DNA of 64,000 nucleotides from Fragilaria crotonensis (Eukaryota; Bacillariophyta; Fragilariophyceae; Fragilariales; Fragilariaceae): positions 310,001 to 374,000 of the forward strand of contig JAKSYS010000005.1 in assembly GCA_022925895.1 (NCBI GenBank). Reading direction: 5' to 3'. Shown piece by piece: positions 53,981 through 64,000 of this stretch. The position numbers and the translations under genes are program-made. A model generated the notes under the pieces. That model had not been told where the DNA came from. It searched no databases and worked only from the letters and a program-made list of their open reading frames with translations. The first letter of the stretch is position 1, and each line of letters begins with the position of its first letter.

Positions 53981-54573
53981 GTCCCTTGCCGCCGCATTGG
54001 AGCTAGTATGTATCTTGCCCCATATGCCATGGTAAACTCCAGTACAAGCACCAGGTACTTGTACTGTAAACTGTAAACTGTATGTACTCCAGTAGAAATA
54101 GTAAATACTCCAATACATGCATCACTGCATCAACCTACCAGTACTTGTATCATACTCTACTACTAGTATGCCTTGTACTCCCATCCTCCACACTCACACT
54201 TTCCTGTTTTTTATGCACTCCGACTACAAGTACAAGTACTGTACAAGGTACCAGTACCACGAACTCTACGTATTCACAAGTTGACCAATTGTACAGCCGT
54301 TACACACCATGAATAGATCATATCCAGTAGGTTTCGGTCTAGCTAAAGGAGTAGTATGCTTTGTACACAAACGAGGTGTCCGTTGCCTTGTGCGCCTTTG
54401 TTTCGTTTTTTGCGATTTTGAACCTTCTGTTTTGAATTGTGAGGTGGATGAGCTTGACGGTGATTGTCATCAACGCGTTGCATGAGTAAGCGGCGTCATT
54501 ACATAAATCACGCAGTTTTGTTGCATGTCGATAGACCAGATTCTCTACTTACATACAGCTTGTGTCATTCCTG
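53981..54573. other. Spacer upstream of an unknown gene
   Basis: About 590 bp: the 25-bp partial repeat of the TIR end, a GTAC-rich block (54030-54300) and a presumed promoter region. An acceptor-like TACATACAG at about 54551-54559 leaves open an upstream exon for the next gene. Confidence 0.45.
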
Positions 54574-55680
54574 ATGATGTCGACCATTGTTCACTGTGCA
54601 CCGCCCACTCTTAATTTGCCAAAGAAGCGCGGCCCGAAAACCAAACTTCATCAAGGTCCTTTGCCGGAACATCTAAAGCTACTTGCCCGACTCTGTGTCA
54701 AGCATGATGGACCTGGAAATTTGACGTACTGGGATCGCATATTTGAGGATGCAGAACAATTAAGTGGTGAACTCTTCGACATGATAAACGAGAGGAAAGC
54801 CAAGTATCAAACCTTCAAGAAGTCCCGACTACGTTTTCTTGTCGACCGTCCGTATCGAAAGGCCTTCAACGCATATCGCTTTCACTGTGAGCAGATCATG
54901 GAACGGCGCGAATCTCCTAATTCTGTAGCTCAGACCAAACAGTTGTCAGTGGCAGACAAAAAGTCGCTTCCCACCAACTTGGATGCACTGAAGGACTCCG
55001 TTGACGACAGTCTCGATTTTCCGTGCCACTTGAAACGATTTGCTGCAGCTGTTGCCAAGTCAGAGCTCGGGACTGGAGGTCAAGCGTGTTTCGAGTGCTT
55101 GAGACGTACCAAACCTGAAGCGGAAGCGTATGAAATGCTGAATTTGAAAGCGAAACGTGCAGTCGCGGACAAAACGAATGAGCTCGTGAGCGCCGACGTG
55201 ATTTCGTCCGATCAGCTTGAATACAAGGCTGCCATCGATGGCGTGCAGCATTTTCAGAATTTTATGGCTAAGCACAATGAGAATCTCGGTCTGTTCAACA
55301 AAGATGAAAGAAATCTGCCGGAGATTTTCAAAGAGTTCGCCTTCCACCTTGCCCGAGCTCGCCTTTACAAGTCTTCCTACAATAATGAGTGGCTCTTTCT
55401 CCAGCGGCAACCAATGTGTATGGCTCTTCGAACGCTTCTTCAGAAGAATCGTGAGTTATTGGTACAATGCCAAAACAAGGAATGTTTTAAATCCTTTCTG
55501 TCCAAGATTCATCCACTCGTTAATGCGTTGGAACAGCGTCGAATGGATGCCGCAACTTGTGGCAACTGCGCGGGTATAGTGAGAATAGACAAACCCTCTC
55601 AACGGGACGATGCTGCAAGTGCGCTCTTGACCTTGGCACACAGCGACTCCTCGTCATATACATCGGAGGGGTCCTCGTAA
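54574..55680 (+). CDS. Unrecognised 368-residue protein
   Basis: An uninterrupted frame from the ATG at 54574 (a second ATG follows at 54577; the frame is open to 54562 without an ATG). The N-terminus contains LPKKRGPKTKLHQGPLP, in which KKRGPK resembles an AT-hook or nuclear signal. The body is helical and rich in Lys, Glu, Leu and Cys (RKAKYQTFKKSRLRFLVDRP, NLKAKRAVADKTNELVSAD). Cys pairs occur at ACFECLRR and ATCGNCAG, and CQNKEC lies between them; these could bind metal. The C-terminus is Ser-rich. No family is recognised; a nuclear DNA-associated protein is a guess from the N-terminus. Neighbours are spacers and transposable elements, so a role in a mobile element cannot be excluded, but no TIR was found around it. 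Confidence 0.65.
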   Translation: MMSTIVHCAPPTLNLPKKRGPKTKLHQGPLPEHLKLLARLCVKHDGPGNLTYWDRIFEDAEQLSGELFDMINERKAKYQTFKKSRLRFLVDRPYRKAFNAYRFHCEQIMERRESPNSVAQTKQLSVADKKSLPTNLDALKDSVDDSLDFPCHLKRFAAAVAKSELGTGGQACFECLRRTKPEAEAYEMLNLKAKRAVADKTNELVSADVISSDQLEYKAAIDGVQHFQNFMAKHNENLGLFNKDERNLPEIFKEFAFHLARARLYKSSYNNEWLFLQRQPMCMALRTLLQKNRELLVQCQNKECFKSFLSKIHPLVNALEQRRMDAATCGNCAGIVRIDKPSQRDDAASALLTLAHSDSSSYTSEGSS

Positions 55681-56947
55681 GAGTGCTGGCGCACTGTACG
55701 AACAATCAAGTAAGCTATAAATACAAACTGGTGAGTTGTCGAAAGTGCTAACGAGCTAAGAGCATAAAAACAAATCGACATTTATTTTGATAATCGCAAA
55801 GTAAGCAGAGTGACAATGGCAATCACCTCCTTCCCTGATGGATAAGGATGCGCTCAGGTCGTCAACTCGCTCTGGTATGACTGGATTTGCTGTGTACTAT
55901 GCATACAAGTTGTTCTCAACTATGATAAGCGTATACCAGTGTGGGATTGCTACTGTGCACTAGTTCACTGTATCGTCGGTACTGGCGTTGGTATTTGTCA
56001 CGAGTCTACCGTAGACAGTGTGTTTCAAAAACCGATTCAACCTGTACTCAAGTTGGTCGCTTCGTCACATTTTCGAGGCCATCACTCTTGCCCAAACATA
56101 TTCGAGGCCCATCTGAAACGAGATTCTAATGACATTCATTAACATCCGCATTTTCATTCCCTGTTTCCGCACCGAACCTACGACAACGTCCTCGTCCCAA
56201 CAAGAACTCATCCCTCGCTTCCTCACCTTCACCTAGCTGATAGCTCCGGTTGTATCTGTCACAGGTATGCATATCATACTACTCCGAAGTCTTTTCTGCA
56301 CCGGTAAAGATCGTAGTGACCCACAACCAGGTCCATGTACTTGGTTATGTCATTCACGAGATATCACCGCTCTGACTAGTATTGACATATTTAGGCTGCC
56401 CAAAATCACTGTTTTAACCTTGAACGTTTTTGTATTAAAACCCAAAAACACGAGGTGTTTTTATAGAATAAGAGTTTAAACCACTGAAAATCACCGCGTG
56501 TTGAGACGGTCATTACTGACTAACAAAATTTTTTAACTAATTTCTCTTCTGAACGATGAAGACCCTCCAAATGGGCAGGCAAAAATGTAACCGATGTCAA
56601 GCACGCATTTTTAGGAATCTTAACAAATCAAAATTAACGGCTGTCTGCCCAGTTGTTCAGCCCACATTTCCTTCGCACAGTATCCCCAACAACATCTCCA
56701 CACAGATCAATTTCCAATACTTGTCTTCCGGGCACATCTTCCAAGGACCACTTCACCTCATGGTTGACTTCCTCATAAAAATGGAAAACTCTATCACGGC
56801 GGAACGAATGTTGTGGATAGCCTCAGTTGTGCAGATCACCTCGTGGCAGGCAGATAATTGTTTGAGTACCTATGGGGAAAAGACGAAATTCCTCGCAATG
56901 GCGCAGGAGACTGCAGCAGTAATCAACCTTCCGCCTATGAACTACTA
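55681..56947. other. Spacer before the second TA MITE
   Basis: About 1.3 kb with no supportable gene. A frame at 56556-56987 runs into the MITE at 56948; in the pre-insertion sequence it would have stopped at a TAG at the target site. Its translation has no recognisable domain. Odd AT-rich phrases (AAAACCCAAAAACACGAGG near 56438) have no assigned role. Confidence 0.45.
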
Positions 56948-57581
56948 CCGTAAAACTCTCTGGTTAAGACCCAGGAATTGTGCGTGATTTTGTCCAATTT
57001 TGGGGGGGGGTGGGTCTTAACCTACGTAAACTGATAGCAAGATTCCGTTCAAATGTGAACCATAAAACATTTAAAAAGAGGGTTTTTCCCTTATCTGATT
57101 CGTGTCTGAGAAACGTCCTCACTGTTGTTGGTTCTCATCGTCGTTCGGTGACGTCGTTGTCCACAATGATCGGACTACTGCTCTTTATCCGTAATAGCAA
57201 AAGGAGGCGTTTCACGAACTTTCAGAGGCTTGCAAATAGTTACGAGGTTTGTTCCGTTGAAGAATGTGTGCGCACGCATGCATGGTTTGTTCGGCGCGTT
57301 TTGGGCCGAAAAACCCGAAAACGTCTGTTGGCACCCCGAGGAATCCGTCAAAACTGTTGTCCATCCACCTGTATATTCGACTAGAAATCACTCGTAACGT
57401 CATCTGATTATATAAGTGTTATATATGGAATTGAAGCCCTTTTTGTCCTCTTTCCGGTCAGGTTGTCCATTCTAGAGAGAACGAAGTACAGCTGGCTTGG
57501 CATGCACATGTCTGGGAAATGACCTTTTTTGGCGGGGGTGGGTCTTATCCTACGAGGGGTCTTAACCAGAGAGTTTTACGG
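56948..57581. mobile_element. 634-bp MITE with TA target duplication
   Basis: 25-bp perfect inverted ends beginning CCGTAAAACTCTCTGGTTAA (56948, and reverse complement ending 57581), flanked by TA (56946-56947, 57582-57583). Inside both ends a GGGTGGGTCTTA(A/T)CCTACG phrase occurs in the same orientation (about 57009 and 57537), so the subterminal parts are direct, not inverted. No transposase frame. A Tc1/mariner-type non-autonomous element is the best fit; perfect ends suggest recent movement. Confidence 0.9.
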
Positions 57582-58560
57582 TAGTCATGTCCAGCCCCAT
57601 ATGTTCTCGAGATGTGTACGTTTGACACTGCTTGTTTTGAAACCAGTTCACTGCTCAATCAATCAATGGAGCAACAACCCAGAAAGGACATGCAGTCATC
57701 TCTTGAAAGACCGCTGGTGTTTAGGAATTGGAAGAAAGCACTGCTGGCCTTTGGTGCTGAGTTCTTACTTTCAGAAGGAAGCTTAGTGCGCTATGGGGAT
57801 GGACCCCGGCCGCCGATTGCTGATTACTTTCTTGGAAATGTATCATCATCTCAATGTTACTGCAACCATGAATTACAGCCATTCTTGATGGCAAGCAAAG
57901 GTGATGATGATCAGAATGACAAACCTCCAATACTAGCCATGACTGGTCTTCCTCTTGCTGTTGCTGGTGACAAGGAAGTGCATGAATCCTAGTTTTTCCA
58001 GGATTTTGCTTCTTTTGTCCTTTCTGGGACTTTTGCACATGATGAAGGGAACAAATCAATCTCACTTTGTCAGGCAGAGCAAGGAATGTGCATATGAATG
58101 AGAGGACTGCATGCCAATCATGTGGGGGCCTTGGGATGGAAAGTATGGTGTCTCTTCTGCTGCTGCCAACAAGGAAACTGCAGAGGAGGAGGGGGCTGCC
58201 GGCTGCCATAGTACAGGCCATGACAGGTCAGCATCTGGTGAGAAGCACCATTGTCAGGAGCAACTCAATCATGGCATTTTCCTATGAGGCAATGAGTCAT
58301 TCCAAACATGCTGGCAGAATTGACCAAATGATGAAACAGTAGGAAAGGCATGCCATCAACTTGCCGTTTACATCACAACACAAGGTACCTTTCTGCCGTC
58401 TCAGATTTGTGCTGAGTTCTTTATTTTAAAACCCTGTTTTCTATAACGAGTGCTATTATCACGCTTGATCTTGGACCTTATCACAATGAATACAGGTCCA
58501 AGCAAGACATGTGAAAATTGAGTAAGACTAGCAGTGATAGGAAAGGATCACAAGACATTC

Positions 58561-58597
58561 GGGGGGGGGGGGGCAGTCATTGCAGCCCCCCCCCCCC
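58561..58597. repeat. Facing poly-G and poly-C runs
   Basis: A run of 13 G (58561-58573) is followed, 12 bases later, by a run of 12 C (58586-58597). The two runs can pair as a hairpin, and the G run could form a quadruplex. Run lengths in such DNA are often misread, so exact counts are uncertain. Confidence 0.85.
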
Positions 58598-58736
58598 GTT
58601 CCAGTTCGGAGTACGACATACTTGAAATGACTCTTCAAATGACTTCTAAAAACAGCATTTCGAATGTAAGGAAACAGGACTACATTACCAGAAAAGTCAT
58701 TCTACTGTGTGCATTTGGAGTTTGGAGCTCAGCAAA

Positions 58737-58785
58737 CCTCCTGGCTCCTGGCTCCTGGCTCCTGGCTCCGGCTCCTGGCACAAGC
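58737..58785. repeat. Short CTCCTGG / CTGGCTC minisatellite
   Basis: Five to six copies of the 7-mer CTCCTGG/GCTCCTG in a row, ending CCGGCTCCTGGCAC. Non-coding and 180 bp upstream of the sulfotransferase gene start. Confidence 0.85.
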
Positions 58786-58964
58786 CACATGCCACTCACT
58801 AGACATTCTGATATCCCACAAATGCCTGTAGCTCAAACGAAAAGAGGGGCCTTACAATTGAAACTTAGTACAGTACCAGGTACATGTACGAAGTACGAAG
58901 TGCACGAAGCTTATTAGTTCGACAAGCAGCTAATTCAATTCAGCCAACAGAGGTAAGCCATCAC

Positions 58965-61900
58965 ATGGGATCTGACAACGCAAAATCCAGCCACCGGACT
59001 CGTCGCATCAAGGAGCGGCCTTCTCCTCAGCGTTCAGTTGATGCCAGGAGTGTCGGCTCTCGTTCTGCTGAGGAAAGCAGACACGGTCGGTCCAATCGCA
59101 GCAATGGCAGTGCTCATGACCACGGAAGCGTTGCCTCGTCTCAGAGTAGTGCACTCGTCGTTGATGCTGGTGCGTACAAGGAGATGTCAAATCGACACCG
59201 TAGAGGCAGAACCCCTGACCCGAAGTCAACCGGATCTTCTGGTTGTATGAAGCAATCGATCTTTGTTTCGGCTTTGTTGATCGCGTGGGTTCTCTTCTAC
59301 GTGGGAAAAACCTTCCCGGAACAAGTCGCGGATGCCATTGGCTCAATTATCCAGATGAACACGGCCGAGGACAAAATTTCGGCCTCTAGTACTCACGAAC
59401 AAGTCGACGACGAAGGAGGCAAGGCCGGCGACGCGGAGGTGAACAATGTTAAGGAGAATGACCCAGACACAGATCTCGCTGCCTTGGCTTCGGGTGCAGG
59501 AACAAATTTGTGGGAGAATGTGATTCAGACGCCCGACCCCAATGATGAGAGCGCCAAGTCTTCCGACGTAGCTGCAGGTGACTCCTCCACGTCGTCCTTG
59601 TCCACCGGGGAATCGACGGATGACAGACCCACCAAAGCCTCAGGCGAGAAGAACGAGAAAATGGCGACTCGTGATGTTTCTTTGTCCAAGGCAAGGTCAT
59701 CCAACGGTGATGCTACCAAGGAAATCTCCACATCCTCAAATGATCCTGCGATGAGTGATGGTCAACATTCCGAAGGTGTGGATGCTGCCACAAAATCTGA
59801 AGATACTACCGATTCCGAGTTGACGCAAAGTGGAAACTCAATTGGCGGTGCCAACAATAAACAAATTGACACCCCGCAGATGTCGGACGCTCAATCTGTC
59901 GACGCAAATATTCTTGACGGCGAGACTGAGCAGCAAGTCCAGTTTGAAGGTCAAGAAAACGAATTGCAACAATCAACGGGCTCACCTATGGGCGACAGTC
60001 GAGACGTTCGAGGATCGCAGGATGGTTCGAGCAATGAATCCACGCATGATGACGCCTCAAATGGTCAGCAGGTGGGCGATGAAGGTGTCAGCGATGTTGA
60101 TCAGGGCCGTCTCGAAGAATCAGATGGTGTCCAACGTACAGGTGGGAAACAAGGCAAGCTCCGAGGATCGAACACTTTGCAGTCTATCGGCGGCGATCAA
60201 GAGGATATAGGATCAATGGATGCTTCGAACAATATGTCCATCCAAGATGATGCCTCGAATGAGCAGCAGGAGGGCGATGAAGGCGTCGGCGGTGTTGATC
60301 AGGATCTTCCCCACGAATCAAGTGGTGCTACACTACCTGTTGAAAAGCAAAACAAGGTCCGGGTGTCGAACACTTTGCGGACTAATACGCAACCACTTGC
60401 AGAGGACAATCTCTCTACGAGTCTGCGAGGCTCTGTTGAGATGCAGATTCCAGACGATCAAGGTCAGATCACGGCGATGAACCTACAAACCAGCCAAGGC
60501 GACACTCTGGTCGACAATGGTGATCCCCAACGGCAAGGCGATGTCGACACAGAGTCCATGTCCCTTGGTGATACTACTAGGACTCAAGATTCCCTGTTGC
60601 AGCAAGATGGAGGGTTGTTAGCTGACGATATGCCCATTCGTAACGGTGGTGGCAACGGAATGATCCTTGATGATAGCGGATTGCAGGCGGTGGATGGATC
60701 AATGAAAGACGAACGACAGCAAGGTGGCGTCATGATGCAGAGCCATGCAACCCGTCCCGATATTGGAGGTGAGACCGCGGCGGGTGAAGGGGCAACCTCG
60801 TCAGCATCAGCAGCTCAACATGATGTCGAATGATGAGCTGGAGCCGGGCTCAGGGAATAGCATGACCCTCCATACAAGGGGTGCGCAAATGGACGATGGC
60901 TCGATGCCACATCAACGCCAGCAGGATGGAGACGAGATCCGTTCTGAAGTTTTCGAACAAAACGGTAGCGCTGGTGGTGATACCTACGAGCGAAATGGCG
61001 CACAGGAAGAGGATGGCGTGATTGTGGAGCAAAATCTCCTTCGGCAAGGTGGTGGTGGGATGCTGCAAGGCAGTGTGGTGGAGATGGAAGATGAGTCGAT
61101 GGCGCGCAGCAACGCGGTGCGAGAGAAGGATCTAACCATATGTCTTTGCAAAATGGCGATGTCGCTGGCATGGTCGGCGAGGACTACGATTCGCAAACGA
61201 CCGACGGTGTATTACCTAAGGATATGATTTCACAACGAGGTGTTGACGGCATGCAAAGCCAAGACGCTGCATTGGAAACAGAAGGAGATTCCATGATGCA
61301 ACAGCATGGTGTCGGTACATCTGATGAAATGTTGGAGCAAAATGGCCATACCGCTACGGTGGAGGAGATGGATGCCGTGCCAATGAGAGACGGTTCTGTG
61401 ACTCCAAATCAGGTGCAAGATGGCGAGGTGATAGGTAACGATTCGTTCGTCGAAATGGTTGATAGCAATGGCTTAGTCCACCAGAACAGTGACATGCAAA
61501 TTAACCATGGCTCTACAGCTCGGATGAGGCAGCAGGACGGAGTAATGCCACCCGCTGATTCAACTCACAATGGTGGCGATGGTTCTGGACAACGACAACG
61601 CGAGAATATTGGCATGATGGACAGTTCATTGTCTGAACAAAATGCCGGAGCTGGTGGAACGATGCGTCAGCAGAAATCGGGATCAATGACATTGCAACAA
61701 GACCTTCGAACAACGTCAAGGGATCCCTCGTCACAGAATGGGGGCAGCGATATGCCAAGGAACGACATGGATGGCGGCTCAACGACGGAAGAACAGATGA
61801 TAGAGCAGGACCAAGGCATGTTGACCAATGACTTGACTTCGCAAGACTCGGGTGCTGCCGTGAGTAATCGGTTGAGTGACGCAGGCGAGAGCGGTCGCAA

Positions 61901-63245
61901 AGATGCGCGGCTTCAGACTCCATCGCGTCACCAAACTGGTCCCGGCAGCCGCCAGTCTGCGATCTTCAACGAGGGGACGCTTGGAGAAGCTGATAGCAGG
62001 GCGTCCGGTGGCCTCGTTGGCACTGTAAACCGTGGTTCGCTGAGACAAGACAGCCAGGGTGACACACTGGAGAATAGCTCTTTTGCAGGCGGATCCGTTT
62101 CAAAGGGAAATGCAGGCGAGACAGTCGGCAACAGCATGGTTGATGGTACATCCAACATCTTACAATCACAAAGCACTGGTAGCAGAAATCTGCCGTCGCA
62201 ACAGAGTGATCGCCAGCAGTCCCCAGTCACCCAGCATCAAGGTCACCGCCGCCTTCAAGAAATGTCCGAGCCCCTGTCGCCTTATGAGAATATGGGCGCC
62301 ACAGAGCTTGCCCAGTACGTCAACAATCACGCCCTATACCGCAATCTAGTGAATTTTGATGAGGACTTACCATTTGATCCATCTTCGCAGGTCCCGTATC
62401 TCTTCCACATTCACAAAAGCGGAGGATCTAGCATGAAGCACATGCTGACATGCATGGGTCTCACGCAAACTCGACGGGGCTCAAGCGAAGGCTGTGACGA
62501 CCAAGATGATTTCATTCATGTCTGTCCCTTGGTTTGGGGCACTGTTGTCAACGCAGATGCGTCATCCCCCAAAGGGATTGAGCGAATCAAGAAGCTTGGA
62601 ATATTCGACAGCAATGTTCCAAAATTGGTCATAACCACCAGCCGCTTCTATGAAGCCCTCAGCGTTTTTACACCTCAACACAGAGGGCGCCTATTTTTGA
62701 TTCTAAGAGACCCAGTCGAACGGGCAATATCCAAGTACTACTACAATCAAGTTGCTACTTGGGAAAAGAACTACAATCCCTCAATCGCCAACATGACACT
62801 TATTGAGTTTGCGCAATCACGTGCCTGCTACGACAACTGGATTACGCGTCGTCTGATCCATAAGATGAATCCTAACGCCACTGTTACGATGGGAGACCTA
62901 CGATTGGCGAAGGAAGTTCTCCGCCAAAAGGCTTTAATTCTTCTCCTATCAGATTTTGAGCAGTCGTCATACCGCATGGTTCAGTATTTCGACTGGGGCA
63001 TGACGGCAACTCAGCATTGGTGTGGGCACAGATATTCCAAAGTCGAAGTGGTCAACAACAATCCTCATCCTATGCCTACGAAAGATTCTCCTGAATGGGC
63101 CGCGATACGCGATAGGAATCTGATAGATGTTGAGCTGTACCGCTATGCACTAGAGCTCTACCACAACCATCAGGGAAAATTTCTCTATGAGAGGTTCGGG
63201 CCTCTCACACTACCTGAAGCCGTGGATCCCACTAGGAAGCTATAA
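58965..63245 (+). CDS. Type II membrane sulfotransferase with giant low-complexity stem; two compensating frame breaks
   Basis: From the ATG at 58965 (an in-frame ATG at 58884 would add 27 residues from spacer-like DNA). A Ser/Arg-rich cytosolic tail precedes a signal-anchor helix (FVSALLIAWVLFYVGKTF, residues about 99-117). A stem of roughly 1,000 residues rich in Asp, Gly, Ser, Gln and Asn follows, with a 67-residue unit repeated twice (about 60019 and 60220, DDASN(G/E)QQ as marker). The catalytic domain begins about residue 1,140: FHIHKSGGSSMKHML (5'-phosphosulfate loop) and LFLILRDPVERAISKYYY (3'-phosphate binding), of the Golgi carbohydrate sulfotransferase type. PAPS-dependent sulfation of glycans in the Golgi is expected. 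Between about 60825 and 61140 the reading continues one base out of frame and then returns, so two opposite indels or a consensus error lie in the stem; stem and domain frames agree. Confidence 0.82.
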
Positions 63246-64000
63246 GCGACGCGGGATGAGGTTTGTCCAATGATCGCGTCCACGAAAACTCCTGTGAAGG
63301 AAGCACTTGCAGGAGACCTCGGCATGACTTCGATTTGCATGTCGATCGCCGTTCGAAACCTCTCACTCTAGACTTCCAGATGCTGGAACTCCGAAGGTTT
63401 TGTCATGAGGTATCCCATTCCTAGTTGGAATGGAGCCGCGAAACATGTCTCGTAATTATCTTCCAAGATCCCGGAACCGTTTGTAATGAATATGCCTAAT
63501 GCGCTTAGAATTAATGCGCTTACAAAGCACTTGCACCAATCAAAATCGTCCAAATTTCGGGTGGGGTTGCCCCTTCCCGAAAGAGTCGTTTACCTTTTCT
63601 GAAAATATCAATAACGGTTCATGTCAGGTTTCAAGCAACACCTGTCGAGAGTTTATATATCTTAATTCCTCGTCATACAATGCAAATGTCTGGCGGTGTG
63701 TTGGTTCTGTGCTGAGTGAGATTGCATCATGCGTGGTGAAGATGACACGCGTTACGCGTGTCAAGCATTGCGTGCATGGTGACTGGTGACTTTTGGTTCT
63801 TTTCACGATCTCATGGTAAAAACACAAGGACTCCGAGTGTTGCGAGTGCGGCGAAGACTGCTAATTTGGTTGATCTATTCAAAAAAGTACTTGTAGTACA
63901 TGGAGTGGTACATGGTTCCAGGTAGTTCAGCTACGGCACACGTACACAGACTTCGTGTTACATATATGATCTGGTGGTCATGAGCGTTAAAAGTGACCTT
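63246..64000. other. Spacer to the window end
   Basis: About 755 bp with no supportable gene. The first part is the 3' flank of the sulfotransferase gene; a GACACGCGTTACGCGTGTC perfect palindrome lies at about 63743-63761; GTAC-rich words appear from 63885. Short frames have no recognisable content. Confidence 0.55.

Larger units (their letters stand above)
57582..58964. other. Spacer with a weak open frame and low-complexity DNA
   Basis: About 1.4 kb before the sulfotransferase gene. A frame from the ATG at 57666 to 57992 (108 residues, containing FRNWKKALLAFGAEFLLSEG and RPPIADYFLGN) looks protein-like but matches nothing I recognise. A poly-G/poly-C hairpin lies at 58561-58597 and CTGGCTC repeats at 58737-58785. 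The last 100 bp are GTAC-rich and precede the gene start. Confidence 0.45.

Noticed and set aside
60768-61145. An intron explaining the frame change in the sulfotransferase stem
   Set aside because: Candidate splice pairs would leave a 36-bp intron or remove stem-like coding sequence that continues in the shifted frame; no convincing donor/acceptor set restores frame at both ends.
1-64000. Retrovirus-like, LTR or Polinton-like elements
   Set aside because: No reverse transcriptase, integrase, capsid, envelope or protein-primed polymerase motifs and no long terminal direct repeats were seen; the elements found are TIR DNA transposons.

Overview
The window reads as nuclear DNA of a eukaryotic alga, most likely a diatom or close stramenopile. 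This is inferred from compact host genes with few, short GT-AG introns (84, 120 and 261 bp), a classic PP1 phosphatase, an ADCK2-type kinase and an NR2C2AP-like protein, all embedded in long gene-poor spacers and many DNA transposons. No rRNA, credible tRNA, CRISPR array or bacterial operon was seen. No retrovirus-like, LTR or Polinton-like element was recognised.

Host genes sit in small islands. 0-3.1 kb: a partial secreted or organelle-targeted protein, an LYR-motif protein and an ADCK2-like UbiB kinase. 29.5-30.8 kb: the catalytic subunit of protein phosphatase 1. 32.3-35.2 kb: a PNPOx-like/flavodoxin-reductase fusion convergent with a four-helix membrane protein. 36.7-37.2 kb: an NR2C2AP homologue. 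45.6-49.4 kb: a PPPDE (DeSI-like) protease convergent with a membrane-anchored TKL kinase. 54.6-55.7 kb: an unrecognised protein. 59.0-63.2 kb: a type II membrane sulfotransferase with a huge low-complexity stem. Neighbouring host genes are unrelated in function; several pairs are convergent with 76-100 bp between stops.

The rest is mobile and repetitive DNA. From 7.66 to 22.83 kb lies a transposon nest: a PIF/Harbinger element (7659-17843) whose transposase is split by a nested 6.7-kb TIR element (8609-15326); a second, different PIF/Harbinger element (18130-22188, TSD TCA); and a hAT-type MITE (22255-22825, 8-bp TSD). Further elements are a 1.2-kb nested inverted-repeat structure (4.09-5.27 kb), two non-autonomous elements sharing one TIR (23.5-25.3 and 52.4-54.0 kb), and two MITEs with TA target duplications (50558-51035, 56948-57581). 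Two satellite arrays with nucleosome-sized monomers (about 188 and 176 bp) lie back to back at 26.2-28.5 kb. Spacers are saturated with short GTAC-centred palindromes that are scarce in the genes.

The most unusual object is the 3,992-bp element at 39240-43231. It has CCCCAGT termini, a CTAA target duplication, and a piggyBac-like DDE transposase in which a SAP domain and a YqaJ/RecB-like nuclease lie between the second and third catalytic regions, followed by a cysteine-rich C-terminus. It reads in four or five frame segments without internal nonsense codons, so either recent decay or consensus-sequence indels could explain the breaks. Single-base breaks in two host genes (ADCK2-like and sulfotransferase) make the sequencing explanation worth testing.
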